From: Cutaneotrichosporon cavernicola
Lineage: Eukaryota > Basidiomycota > Tremellomycetes > Trichosporonales > Trichosporonaceae
Direction of reading: 5' to 3'
Assembly: GCF_030864355.1 (NCBI RefSeq)
Contig: NC_083393.1
Location: 2,170,001-2,234,000, forward strand
Length of the DNA: 64,000 bases
Under the pieces are notes generated by a model. It did not search any database. It had not been told where the DNA came from and worked only from the letters and a program-made list of their open reading frames with translations. Each line of letters begins with the position of its first letter. Position 1 is the stretch's first letter. The position numbers and the translations under genes are program-made. Shown here in pieces: positions 35,131-46,558 of this stretch.

Positions 35131-37593
35131 CAGCCGGCTCCCGCCGCTCACCCTCCGGAGGCCGTTGAGCGGGTCCCGATGCGCAAGCATGATAGATCGG
35201 GCCATCTGTAGAGCGGGTCCGGGTTGCATTGGCGGCATGGAGCCGCGGTCCGCGGGTGGATCTGACGGTGCCGTCCACTCTCGCCGTCGGCAGTCCCGCG
35301 GGCGGCGACAATCAACAAGCAACAGTAGAGTGCTTGGCAGAGAGATGCAGTAAGAGCGGCCTCGGGTCCACCGATGTCCGGCTTGAGTTGGGCGCTAGGT
35401 GACCGGCGATTTTACGATAGCTGCCTTGTCCTACACTGCGTCGGCGGCATGTAACGCGGCAAGCAGTCGCATGGAGAGAACTGACCGCGGAGGCCCTCTG
35501 GCTGCCGATGAGAGACGACGGGCGCCTGCGCGGGCTTCGGCTCCCATTGCCAAGGCTTGTTCCATGACGCTACTGATCACAAAGGTGAGGGCCGCCGATC
35601 AGGTGACCCCAACGGGTCAGTAACAGCTCGGCTACCGCGGTCTTGCCGCTTCAACCCATTCTGCGAGATTCGCGTGGGCACCGCCTGGCGGATCCACCCG
35701 CCGGTGACTAACCACGCGTCATCCTGGAGCAGGAACAATAGTCTGGAGCGCATCTTGGCGACGTACGCCTGCGCTCACCTAGTCTGGCCTTCTGACGAGC
35801 GGAGTGCTATGCCGCAGGACAAACGGGCGTTCTTGTTTGAACGGGATCGCGGTGGTTGCCTAGCTGCGGCGGGATCGGGGAGACGACAACGACAGTGTAC
35901 ATCCACATCCGCATGTAGCTCCACGGAGAACCGCTAGGCGCCAGTAGGTGCTACCTCATCGGGACGATCTTATGCCGATGTCAGGTCGTGTTACAACGTA
36001 GCTTCCCGACGCTGAGGCGGAAGGATAGGCGAGCTCCGATCGCGTCAGCCCGCGGTGCTCGTTTCGGGCCTAAGAGCCATTAGGCCCGGGTTGGTCGGTC
36101 CTCTTGCCTGACCTCTGGATTCCCAGTCGGCGCTTCATCGCAGCAAGCGACGTAGCAGATGGGCATGCGATGCCCATCGCTTCCGAGCGGTTGGAGGCGG
36201 TATGCAGCTTGCTGCTATCTGGAGTTCCATCGTTCCGACCCAGGCACCGGATCCACATCTCGGGCCGTGGGAATGCCGCCACACCGAGGTCCGCGGAACG
36301 TTCTGTACGTGATCCGGGAGACATTCGCGGAAGCATGTAAGCATGTTAGCGTGTGCCGAAACAGGCCCGACACCGACAGACCGACTACAACCGCTCGCGT
36401 ACTTTGTCTCATTGTTGCGAAGGATAGACGAGCTTGGCGACCTCAGCCAAGCGCACACGCCTGCACGCCGCTCCAACCGCCGCTGGCGAGCGCTGGCGAG
36501 CGCCAACTTCCGACTCTCCGCCGCATCGACGCAGCCCCGACCCGCCCGTGGCTGCTGTCTAGAAGCGGCGAGGCTCCGACTACAGGATTAGCAGCTGTGG
36601 GCGCAGCGGACTGTACATCCGCCGGACAATCAAATCTGCATTCCGAGCGCCTGGGCCGATTGTCGTATGTCCACGATGCACCGAGACACAACGCAGGTTC
36701 CGTACATACGCCCATTCCCCAGCTCAGCAGCGGCCCGTTGGGTTTAGCACGAATGGCATGTTGACGGATACATACAATCAATGCAGGTGGGGATAAGTCG
36801 GGACATATTCGGCCCTTCCACCGAAAGAGAAACTTCAGCGGCTAATCCGCGGCAATAGCTCGCCATTAGCCCCACCCAATCACCCGAACTTGCTGGGCGG
36901 GTGAACAAGCCCGCCTATTGCCGCGCGGTCCCAGCTGGTAAAACAAAGGAAACAAAGTACACGCGGCGCGAGCGCACGCGTTATGCGGCTGTTACGCGGA
37001 CATGGGCCCGTTTCTGAACAAAGGTACACGCGTGCCAGGCGCGTGGTGTCGGCCAACCGCCCGCCAAAGTCGGATACACCGTGTGCAGCGCTCGTCTGTG
37101 TCGTGTGGAGCGGGTGTACCGCATGTATCGGGAGGAGCGGTTGTATCGCATGCTGCGGCTGAGTGCACAGTGATGACGCGGGTCTGTGCGCCGCGCTCCG
37201 CGGGTGGTGACCGGCGTATAGTTGTGTGGTCGCTTGCTGCACATGGTGCCGAGCGGTGGCCGGGTGCGTAAACGACCGCGCGCGCTCACGGTGTGCGCTC
37301 CAGCACCACGCGGCGCATGCACACGCGTAAGCGATCCGTACATCCGCACACGCGGTCACACGGCTGAGCCAAATCAGTCGCGTATCTGGCTAAACCATGT
37401 GGTCCCAGACGCGGTTAGATGGATGCGGGTTAACTGGTACGCGTGTTCAAGCGAGCATGGTGATGAGCGCTTGACATGGGTGGGTTCTGAGTCGGTCCGA
37501 CCTAGTTGGCCCGCAAAGCCTGGAGTGCGTTGCCACATGTGCTGGCGGTGCTACCATGTGGTAGCGGCTCCATCCCCGCAGGGGGACACGATG

Positions 37594-38102
37594 ACCGCGT
37601 GGTTATCTCGGGGGTAGTGCGGCCGTTGAAGAACACTCTCCGCACACCATGTGTGCCGCGACGTGGGCACAATCCCACATGGTGTTCTGAAACGGAAGAG
37701 TACAGCGTGAACCACTCGACCATGTGGTTATCTCGCGGCTGCTTATTCTTCCGCCCCCCATGTTGCATGGGCTGCGTCGGAAATGTGGTGGATCCACATG
37801 GCACGTCGATAACGGGAGACGAGTCCACGCGAACTGCTCCTGCCAAGCCTGCATCACGTTGCCAAACCTGCATCACCAACCTGATACCACGTGCCGCACG
37901 GTTATCTCCATGGCTGCGATGATCGCCATCATGGTGGCGGCCGCGGGTCGGTGCGGGGGCAACGCGGCGCGAACAAGGCCCATGTGAGGTCGCCTCCGGC
38001 GCATGGAGACAACTTGATATCCACATGTACCACCGCAACGGCCTCGTGGAGTTTTGTTACGGCATGGCGCTATCTACGTTGCTGGACCGCGTGGTTGTCT
38101 CG
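37594..38102 (+). repeat. Dispersed 17-bp motif, four copies
   Basis: ACCGCGTGGTTATCTCG at 37594-37610 recurs as ACCATGTGGTTATCTCG (37719-37735), a partial GCACGGTTATCTCC (37895-37908) and ACCGCGTGGTTGTCTCG (38086-38102), all on the same strand. The surrounding sequence is rich in CATG-centred inverted repeats such as CTACCATGTGGTAG near 37550. Confidence 0.65.
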
Positions 38103-38454
38103 ATTGACGGAAGAGCGCCATCGTTGGGACTGCGTCCCATGCGGCAGGCCGCCCAGACCGCGTGTAGAGAGTCAACTTGCGTATGTGACCCACGTGTGCG
38201 CTCTAAGCATATGGAAGTGTATTCACGGGCGAAGGCGTGCCGCAGAACAATCAACTCGTTGCCGTAGTTGATCGAGTGCCACTCCGCCGGCAGATATCTC
38301 AGGGACAAGCGGTCCGACACATTCACCAAAACTCTACGATTATACACACAGCCTCAGATTCTTCTCCATGCAACACTGGGCTCGAATGGCTGAGATCTGT
38401 ACATCCAATTCGAGAACTACACTCACATGAAAACGAGCATACGTAAGCAACATT

Positions 38455-38543
38455 TGCCCTATGGCTCAGTTGGCTAGCGCGTGGAGCTGTTACGATTCAT
38501 CGAAACAACTCCGAGGTCCACGGTTCGAGCCCGTGTGGGGCAG
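38455..38543 (+). tRNA. tRNA-Asn (GTT) with 15-nt intron
   Basis: The acceptor stem TGCCCTA (38455-38461) pairs with TGGGGCA (38536-38542), followed by discriminator G. The D-arm has AGTTGGCTA, the T-arm is CACGG-TTCGAGC-CCGTG. The anticodon stem TGGAG/CTCCG brackets a loop with anticodon GTT at 38489-38491. A 15-nt intron at 38493-38507 follows position 37, the standard place. A T-run (TTTTT) just downstream fits Pol III termination. It is the only gene in the surrounding desert. Confidence 0.85.
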
Positions 38544-38774
38544 TACTTTTTGTCCTTGCGCGCTCCAGATACCTGGAAGGTGTTGGGCGCGTTGGAAGCC
38601 TGTGGGATTGGGAGGGAAGGCTGGTGAAGGCTGGTGGAGGTGGCACTTCCGCAAGACATAGCTAGGCTCTTGGACAAACCTGGCTGTCGCGGAGGTTCAA
38701 GCGGCTAACATGGCGGCAGTCTATGGTCTTGCAGAGGAACAAGCGGTCGTTTCGCCGGGGTTGCGGCCAACCTG

Positions 38775-38873
38775 CCGCGACAACTGTGCGGGCAGTCTAC
38801 CGCGACAACTGTGCGGGCAGTCTACCGCAACATCTCTGCGGGCAGTCTATCGCAACATCTCTGCGGGTAACCG
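38775..38873. repeat. 25-bp tandem repeat, four copies
   Basis: Units start at 38775, 38800, 38825 and 38850, each of CCGCRACAWCTSTGCGGG type followed by CAGTCTA. The first two are identical; the last two share other substitutions, so two rounds of duplication are likely. Confidence 0.9.
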
Positions 38874-39647
38874 TTCGCGCCCATTCCGCGGGCAACCTTC
38901 CGGCCCAACCTGTCGGACATCACTGCGGCCCTCTAACGACGACATGCTGCGGTTCCGATCTGGTCCCTATGACAGCCTCAGGCCCCATAAGAGTCAGAGT
39001 TTGCGGCATGCGGTTCAGCTCGGTTCAGTACATTGTGCCGCAGCATTCCCGATCGGCGCGTGGCGCCATGTTCCAGAAAACTCTCGGCTTGCTGTGCGGC
39101 ATGCATCTGTGCCGGCGCGGGGCTAGCCTGTTGTCGACGTCACAGGGCCGTCTCGCTGTCTGAACAGCGTCTACAACTCGGGCCATCGGTCCGTGCGGCG
39201 ACACGAATCTGGCCGGTATCGCACCGACAAGATGTATTCGCAAATGGGCCGAGTAGACCGACCTATGAGCTGCAATTTAGGGAACCGAGGACGCTCCCGG
39301 TTCCGAGGCCACTCTGAGCGTTTGGTCAGATGGGCGAGTACTCGGCCCGACAAAGCGAGGTCGACATCTCTCGACCCACTTCCCGGCTTGTTCGCCGTTG
39401 ACCCCGACACTCGTTGCGGTGGTAACGCCGGCCCGAGGTGGGCTTCGCGGAGGATTATCGCTCGTCCACTTACCGTCGAGTGACTTGCATCCGCCGTCCT
39501 GGCCGCGCTCGTGCCCAGCTCACAAGCCCGGCGCGGCTCGGGGGATGAGCGAGAATCGTCCGGGGCGGGTTTGTCGGTGACTGCGGGGTCTGTAACGTCA
39601 CGATGACGCCGTTCGCGGTCATACTGGCGTGATTCCAACTGCCGGAA

Positions 39648-39710
39648 CGGGAATATCACGGTATCGTAAACGGGAATATCGCATGAACGCCGGTCAACAG
39701 CGGGAATATC
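39648..39710. repeat. CGGGAATATC, three direct copies
   Basis: Identical 10-mers at 39648-39657, 39671-39680 and 39701-39710 in the gene desert. Confidence 0.8.
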
Positions 39711-40424
39711 TTTGCACCGGACGGTAAGAACGGCGCTAGTGCTCGCACTCTAAAGCTCTAAAGTCAGTCGCCGCTCACAGCCGCGACTTGTCTTCGGCCC
39801 GATATTCTTCCGCCAGTCGAGGAATGTTGATGCGGAACGAAGCGTGGAGTGGAGAATGCAGCGGCTGCTGAGACGAGTGCCATTTCCGTCGACGGAAGGA
39901 AGCGATGATCGGCAGGCACGCACCGAGGTACAATCTGCCGGTCATCGTTAGTCACCGGCCCGAGTTGCCGCTTCGGCAGAATTTCAATCGGCGCTGCTCC
40001 GGATACACGTCGGCAAGTCCGCCGCTGGTAGAGTGCATCTTGGTTGGGTCTCCAACTGCCGGCGAGCGGCCCGACTTCAGTTGCCGTGCAAACCCTGTTC
40101 CGTGGCGTATCACGTGTGTATAGCTGCCGCCGGGGCTGTCGGCATGTTTGCAATGCGGCATCACGGTGGAATCGTGAACAGTAGCTTACGGCCACTTGGC
40201 CGCTGGATACGTACACCGCAGTATCTTGCAGCGGAGTCGCGCCGAGATGGCACCGAGCTGCGGCCCATTTTACTAGTTTAATGTAGCCGCTCCATGCTCA
40301 ATGCCCGGAGCGGCCACCGCCGCCTCCGTATCTCGTCCCGATACACCGACATCGGGCGCATCGCGGGTTGAGCTCGGAGCTCGGCACTGTGGAGATAAGT
40401 GGATCGGCCATTGTTGCAGTTGCG

Positions 40425-40448
40425 GAGGCGCCGAGGCGCCGAGGCGCC
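40425..40448. repeat. GAGGCGCC octamer, three tandem copies
   Basis: Three perfect copies, followed by a degenerate fourth (GATATGCC). Confidence 0.85.
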
Positions 40449-42391
40449 GATATGCCGCCGAGGATCGCGATCGGGGCGGTGGGCGCTCGCCTCGCAGTAT
40501 CTCGCGCCGACCGCCGACCGCCGACTTGGGGCTGCGCAATCCAAGTTCTCGGTGCCGATGGGCCGAAGGAGCTCGGAGGTCGGGGCGAAACAGCGGGCAC
40601 CAACCCCTTCTCGCGGGCGCGCCGACTTGCGCCGCACAATGTCTCGGATGAATCGCCATGCCTCACATTCTGACCTGCGTTTCCAAGGCTTCCAAGGCGC
40701 TCGGACCTCGGTGCAATGTTCATTGCCAAGTTGAGCCATTATCCGCTCTGTTCTCCGCACCGATACACCGACGTGCCGAAGCGGACCGGCTGCAGCCCTG
40801 CGCATAATAGCCCGCGTTGCCTGATCTCGGAGCTGGGCGCTGAGCCGATCGGACGGGTTGCCTGTCGCATCATCATGCACCATCCGCTGCGTCTCCCTTT
40901 GCTATGCACAACAGCGGCGCAATCTCGCATGGTTCGGCGTCATGTCCACGCAAACGACCCGACATGCCGTTAGAGCCACGGTGTATCAAAGCGCCCTTGG
41001 ACGCGGCGCCGACTTGTCGGCTCATAATCACCCTCGACAAGGATAAGCCGTCTTGAGCGACGGCGGAAATTCAGAGCAATTGCCGTAGGAGTGGACGTGC
41101 GTAGACATCTACAAGTCCCCGTTGGAGTGGACGTGGAAATATCCTGTGCCGTAGGTGTGAAGCCGCTCGGAGCGGAGTGGTCAACCGGAGACCGGGCCGA
41201 TGCGGAGGGATTAAGCCGCTTGGGCAGGACTCGCATGTTGCACCCGGTTCCACGTGGGGTTTGACGGTGGAAGCAGCGATCGTCTACAGTCTGAGGGTGG
41301 GAGGATCCTTGTGCGATCCTTGGGCAATTCGTTGCTTCGGGCCAACGATCATGTCGACTCGGGTGCATTTGACGGAACAATAACACTCATCAGTTGTTCC
41401 AGATAGGATATCCATCGCTTCCGATCACGCTGCGGATGAATGGATCAGCCTAGGCGCGATGTAGGTGGTAACGGATGTTGGGAGAGTTGTTGACCCGCAA
41501 GGACCCGCAAGGACACGCTCGTGTCAGTAGTGGGCCGGGTCAATGATCGGATGCAACGAGTCGCAGGCGTGCATGTGTCGCGTGAAGGTCTCCAACTCGC
41601 TAGGTTAATCGGGTCAACGGCGCCGCGTCAACGATCTTCCGAGCGCTCGCCGCGTGGCTGGCCAGGACTGTAAACTTTGACAAACTTTGGCACATTGTAC
41701 ACATTGTAAGATTGTGGATACGGTACACGTGACGATCTGCGGATCAGGGAGTGCTGGTATCCGGGAATGCAATCTCGTGATCAGTTTTTCCTTCGTCTGG
41801 CAAAACTTGGAACCGAGTGTGGTCAGACACCACCACTAAGGTTATCATAGTTTTTCCACGAGTTGGCCCGGGCAGACAAGGCGGGCCAACCTGTCCACAA
41901 GCGTGTATACGGGTATTCTTCCTCACTAGGGAATCACCGCCACAGTCCAATTGTCCACGCGCGCCTAACGTAGTGGCTGGATGAATGGGGAATGTGGGTA
42001 TAGGATCAAGTCGAAAGGCGAATGTGAGACTGTGATTGTGATGGACGCTATGGCATGCTGCTTGTCCCATCGAGTTGGCCGAGTATAGCAGCGGAATAGC
42101 ATCGGCCAGAGACTGGCACGACTCACTCACACCTTCATCGTCTTGAACACAGCAACTCATACTCCTCTCACGTGGCCAACCGCCCTCGCACTCCTGCCTC
42201 ATCAGGGCTCCTGTTCTGTCTCTCCTCACCAGTGGCTCGTGATCTCACAATCGTCGACGACGCAACGTATTACCTACCCTGCTATAAAGAGCTTATTGCA
42301 ACGCGAACACAAAGCGAACATGCGGCCTCCGGCCGGAATGACAGGCAGATACATGAAGAAATACAACAAAACGATGGCGACACTCCCAATG

Positions 42392-43822
42392 CTACTGGCC
42401 GCTCCGAGCTCGCCAACCAGCCTTGGCGCCGACAGCGAGCAGCCCATCCTTCGCCTGCCCGAGGTACCCCATTGCGCTGGTCCCCGCGTCGCTAATTGCC
42501 GTCATGGGCGAGTTGGAGAGGCGTTCGTACCCCGGGCTCCGCGCAGAGAGGGGCACGGGCGCGAATACTGGAGCCAGGTCACCCCTAGCTGTCGCGGTGG
42601 TCGTCGTTGTCGTCGGATCCTGAGCTGGACGGGGAGAGTACAGGCGTTCCGCGGCGCGTGGGGAGGTAGGAGGGTTGAAGAACTCTGCTGGTGGAGGAGG
42701 GGAGAGGATGATCTCGTGGGAGAGGTTGTTCTGGTCCTGATGTCAGCTCGGCTAGTGGGTGGGACAGCTTACCGGTGTACCAAGCAGCGGCGGGACGCTG
42801 GCCTTGTGTTTTGCGCAGAAGGTTAGGACTTGGAGGATCGCGCCGGGGAGGGGGTTCTGCGTTGCGCGGGTGACAAAGGTGAATGTGATGAGATGCTCTT
42901 CCCATGGAACCAATGCCTGGCGTCAGCTCATTCACCCCTCAGCTGAACAGCCTTCGACAGGGGTCATACGAGACTCCGTACGCTTGACAGACCAGCCAGT
43001 TGAGGTTGACGGGTACACACCTCAACAGAAACCCACCTCAGTGACAGCAAACCACCCCTTCCGATTCTTGCGCTGCATAAAGACCACCGCGATCTCCCGT
43101 CAGCTTGAAGCACAATCACTCAGCTGAACGCACCTCTCCCCCATCCTGTCTGGTATCCACAAAAGTCCTAGTGAACTCGATGACCTTTGCCGAGATCTCG
43201 CGCTGGATTCCGGTTTCGACGGGCATGGGCGCGCCGGCCGCCTTGCCCACCGCCGAGGCGGGGGCGCTCGTGAGCGTTGTGGAGGAGACGGCGACATGTG
43301 TATCGAGGATGTCGAGGGTTGCAGGCTCGATGGCGTCGAGCGTGCGTTGGAAGAAGATGGATGAGAGGAGGGCGCGGAGGACCGCGGGGGCGGTGGAGCG
43401 CTCAACGCGCTGGTGTCAGCTTCTCGTACGTTATGAAGGGGGCAGTAGGCGTGGTAGAGTTGAGTGTACGTTATGAGTAGGCGTGATAGAGTTGAGTGTA
43501 CGTTATGAATGTGACAGCAGGCGTGGTAGAGTTGGGTGGTTTGATCTTTCGGACAGGCAGAGTCGTGCGGCTCGAAGCAGAGTCTCACACCTTTCTCGCG
43601 CCGCACTTGGACGCGACAGCAGGCACTGCGGAGAATGTATTACGCTGCGTTCTGTATGCTGGTGGTACTGGCGGTGAAGAAGAGGAGGTATGCAAGGGAA
43701 GGTGCGGCGAGAATGGAAGTGGGCCACCCATTTCTGCTCCAGGACCACATCATGTTCGTGCAACACCGCGCAACGCCGTACAACCAGTCACTCACCAGTT
43801 TAATATGGTTTACTGCGTCCAT
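42392..43822 (-). CDS. ATG101: Autophagy-related protein 101
   Basis: Exons 43822-43796, 43409-43134, 43093-43037, 42916-42773 and 42736-42392 join in phase (introns 386, 40, 120, 36 nt) for 282 residues. The joined N-terminus MDAVNHIKLRVERS leads into AVLRALLSSIFFQRTL and EPATLDILD, the conserved HORMA-fold start of Atg101. Then come IAVVFMQRK and KGWFAVTE, the WF-finger-like VPWEEHLITFTFVTR, and the C-terminal SVPPLLGT block. Atg101 pairs with the HORMA domain of Atg13 in the Atg1 kinase complex that starts autophagosome formation in fungi that lack the budding-yeast Atg29-Atg31 arrangement. About 110 residues after the core are Pro/Ser/Thr-rich and atypical. Intron 1 is unusually long and holds a minisatellite. 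The identification rests on motif recognition; similarity is moderate. Confidence 0.75.
43427..43537. repeat. Minisatellite inside ATG101 intron 1
   Basis: Three imperfect units begin TACGTTATGA at 43427, 43467 and 43499. Each contains AGGCGTGRTAGAGTTGRGTG (+ strand); spacing is 40 then 32 bases. It lies wholly within the first intron of the minus-strand gene. Confidence 0.85.
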
Positions 43823-44091
43823 GGCGGCATGCTGGTGAGGAGCTCTGAGCTAGAGTCGTGAAAGGACGGTGTTTTGAGACAAGGTGAGATGGTGGCAACC
43901 GAGTTCCAACTTGAGTAACCTCCACTTGTTATTCATCGCCCCTCCACTCTATCCATCCATTGCGTCACTCGAATTTGTCACCTCACCCTTTTCTATACAA
44001 AAGCTATTGTAACAAGTCACTCATCGCATTGACGACGCTAATAATACATAATGCTTGTGGCCTACGGCCTAGGTACCCATTTTACTATCAA

Positions 44092-45931
44092 CTAGTCACG
44101 CTCCACATCGTTCATCGCGCACACCAGACGCGACATGGCCTGGAACATCAGACCGGCACGCTGCGTCTCGGCACTCGAGGGTGGTGGCTGGCCGCCCTGC
44201 TCGGCTGCGAGTTGGGCGTTCTGCTGGATGACTTCCTGCGCCTTGCGCTCGAACGCTTGGAAGATCTCGCGCACACTGGCGCGCCACGAGTCCCAGATGA
44301 CGCCGACAATGTGCTGCTCTATCGCCTCGCTGATGCCTGTCATCGCCAGGCGCGCGCCGTGTACCGTGATCTGCGCCGAGGGCTGGCCGGCCGCATTGGG
44401 AGGAGGTGGTGGTACAGGGTACGTGAGGATGGTGGTAGTGCGCGAGAGGAGGGAGAGCTGTGGCAATGTCTGGGACGGAGAGGTGACGCATTGCTGACAC
44501 TGGACGATCGAGTGGAAGAGGCGGAGGGCGCGCGAGAGAGGCGCGAAGACGTACATTGACAGAGGTGTGTTGGAGCCTGGCTTGGGCTCGAGGGGGTGCT
44601 GGTGGAGCAGAGCGAGGATGCGTGGGACGAGAGAGACGTGGGGACACCCAGAGCCGTACTGTGCTCCCAAGCTGCCGAGGTTGAGCTCGCCGGTACCGTC
44701 CGTGCCCGTGTTGTTGCCGTCCTCAACGGGCATCGCGTGCGAGAGGTCGAGCAAGGCAAGGTGAGGGTCGAGGCCCTGGCCGTCAAGGCTTTCCATTCCC
44801 TGCTGGTCGGTCCCGTCCGGGCCGTCGACCGGCCCATCGTTCTGGCCGCCAGCATTCGACGACTCGTTAAGGGAGAAAATGGCATCGCGGAGCGCAGAGG
44901 TCGTGTGCTGGTCCATCTCGGACGAGTACGACGCATCGTTTGCGTCGGGGAAGTCGCTCGAGGTGAACGTCGTCGTCGCTGTTGACTGCGGCTGGTTGTA
45001 GGGAAGGTTGTTGACGAACGTCTGCAAGGGAAGGTCGTCGAGGTAACCGTCGACAGCGATGGAGTCGATCTGGTGTCAGCTCAAAGTAAACCACAACAAA
45101 GCTCACCATCTGGTCCTCGGTGAGTGACAGCAGGGCCTCGTCCTCGTCCTCCTGGTCGAGGCTAAGGTCCAAGGCCATACCCATGGCGAGTCTCATGTCC
45201 ATTGGGTCGGCGATGCTCAAGCCGTCGCGCTGCAGCTTGCGCTTCTTGCCGAGCATGCCATACGGGTTACCACCGCGAGCGTCGAGGTTGAGGTTCTGCT
45301 TCTGGTCCTTGGGGACGGTCCTCCTACGCTGGCGAGGAGCGTAGACGCACGACCATCCGCCCTGGGCACAGCGAGTGCAGCTTGGGCGGTCACCGGAGCA
45401 CTTCTGCAAGAGTCAGCGATTGGGGTCGGTGGGGAAGGGATGGGGAAGGGGTGGGCATGGCACTCACCTGCTTTGCCTGGTGGCAGAGATCGCAAGCTGT
45501 GGTAGTCAGCACGTTGTTCAGTTGATTGGATAATCATCGCGGCCGAGCTCACCTTTCCGGATTGATGGTGGGCGATTGTATGGACTGGCTCTTTGTGTAT
45601 CGACGTGATGGGGAGTGTGGGTATGAGTGTGTTGCTCGAGAGCGAGGGTCAAGTGGTCGTTGACAGCGAGGGACATGTCATCCTGGCCCTCGACAGGGAT
45701 TTCGAGTCCATGGACATCGACGTCGGTGTGGGGTGTACCATCATTCTTGGTGTGACCAAAGTCTGACTGTTGGAGATGATGCTCAAAGTCATGCTGATGA
45801 GATTCTGCCTGGAGTGCGTTCAGGTCGAGGTGGATGGCAGCAGCTTGAGCAGCTTGAGCAGCTGCGAGGGCATTCTCATCGGATCCATGATCCTGGTGTT
45901 GATGTTGAGTGTGGGTGTCGAGTGCATCCAT
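44092..45931 (-). CDS. Zn2Cys6 fungal transcription factor
   Basis: Exons 45931-45553, 45496-45468, 45403-45107 and 45069-44092 are in phase (introns 56, 64, 37 nt) and give 560 residues. The N-terminal 127 residues are Gln/His/Asp-rich. The zinc cluster is C-x2-C-x6-C-x6-C-x2-C-x6-C (ACDLCHQAKQKCSGD, then CTRCAQGGWSC), assembled from three exons; the 29-nt second exon supplies CDLCHQAKQ. A basic stretch RQRRRTVPKDQK follows. The C-terminal half has a hydrophobic core (ISEAIEQHIVGVIWDSW, SVREIFQAFERKAQEVI) of the kind seen in regulators of this class. It should bind DNA in the nucleus. Targets cannot be named, and no adjacent biosynthetic cluster is present. It shares a 627-bp divergent region with CWC24. 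Confidence 0.9.
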
Positions 45932-46558
45932 GATGGACTGCCGAGGTGGAGGTCTGGCCGAGACAAACAACGGCGTCGGCGTTCTGAAGATGGTAGAGAC
46001 GAGTGGCAGTGAGCTGTTGTGGAGGCGGAGTTTGCGGAGTCACGTTGAAGAGGCAGGAGTGAGTGATGAAGAAAAGCCACAACAGCGGGGTTATCCACAA
46101 CTTGCTTTGTCAGTGACCGTCCCGTTGTGCCTTGCACCACCCACTCTCTCACTTACCACCACAATAGAGCGCTATTGACGTTGGAACGGATCGAGTAGAG
46201 TGCCAAGCAACCTGGTACGACGAATGGAAGGTGTTGGAGAAGGAGTCGACTGTTGACGGCGATGAGTAGAGTGAGGTGAGGCTGGCGGCGTCGGAGTAGC
46301 TTGCTTTGCCTCTTTGGCCTCTTCCCTCTTCCCCCCCCCCCTCTCTGCATTGTATCGCACTGTTTGGGTCAGCCAATCAGTAGCTCAAGTTTTTCTTCCA
46401 CGTGATTAATGACGTGTGACCTTGATTTGTCAGCTGTCAGCTGTCAGTTCAAGCCAGCCTCCCACCCAGTTGCCACCCAGTGACGTTGAGAAAAGATGAG
46501 ATTTAGAGACGCGTGCTGAACAATCTCACACATCAAAACAACTCCACAACTCATCACC
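45932..46558. promoter_or_regulatory. Divergent promoter, transcription factor / CWC24
   Basis: This 627-bp region contains an 11-base C run at 46331-46341, a CACGTG at about 46399-46404 and a doubled CAGCTGT near 46432-46445, close to the CWC24 start. No small gene is supported. Confidence 0.45.

Larger units (their letters stand above)
32529..42391. other. 9.9-kb gene desert containing one tRNA
   Basis: Between paralogue B and ATG101 I find no ORF with a recognisable domain, splice-consistent exon chain or coding-like composition. Open frames of 60-200 codons occur on all six frames with Arg/Pro/His-rich random-looking products, as expected in CpG-rich non-coding DNA. The stretch contains several short tandem or dispersed repeats and tRNA-Asn at 38455-38543. 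No LTR pair, transposase or reverse-transcriptase motif was seen. It may be decayed mobile DNA, pericentromeric DNA or a non-coding RNA locus; sequence alone does not decide. Confidence 0.55.

Noticed and set aside
37000..38900. CRISPR-like array from spaced short repeats
   Set aside because: The repeats are few, imperfect and unevenly spaced, with no cas genes, and the genome is eukaryotic.
39171..40883. Several 100-200-codon frames in the gene desert
   Set aside because: Arg/Pro/His-rich translations overlap one another on both strands and no domain, start context or splice chain supports any one of them.
32529..42391. Calling the desert a centromere
   Set aside because: No transposon cluster or known centromere repeat is visible, and 10 kb is short compared with centromeres known in Cryptococcus. 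Kept only as one possible explanation.
43640..43766. An extra ATG101 exon containing VVLEQKW
   Set aside because: No usable acceptor precedes it in the right frame. Joining exon 1 straight to the exon at 43409 gives the family sequence without it.
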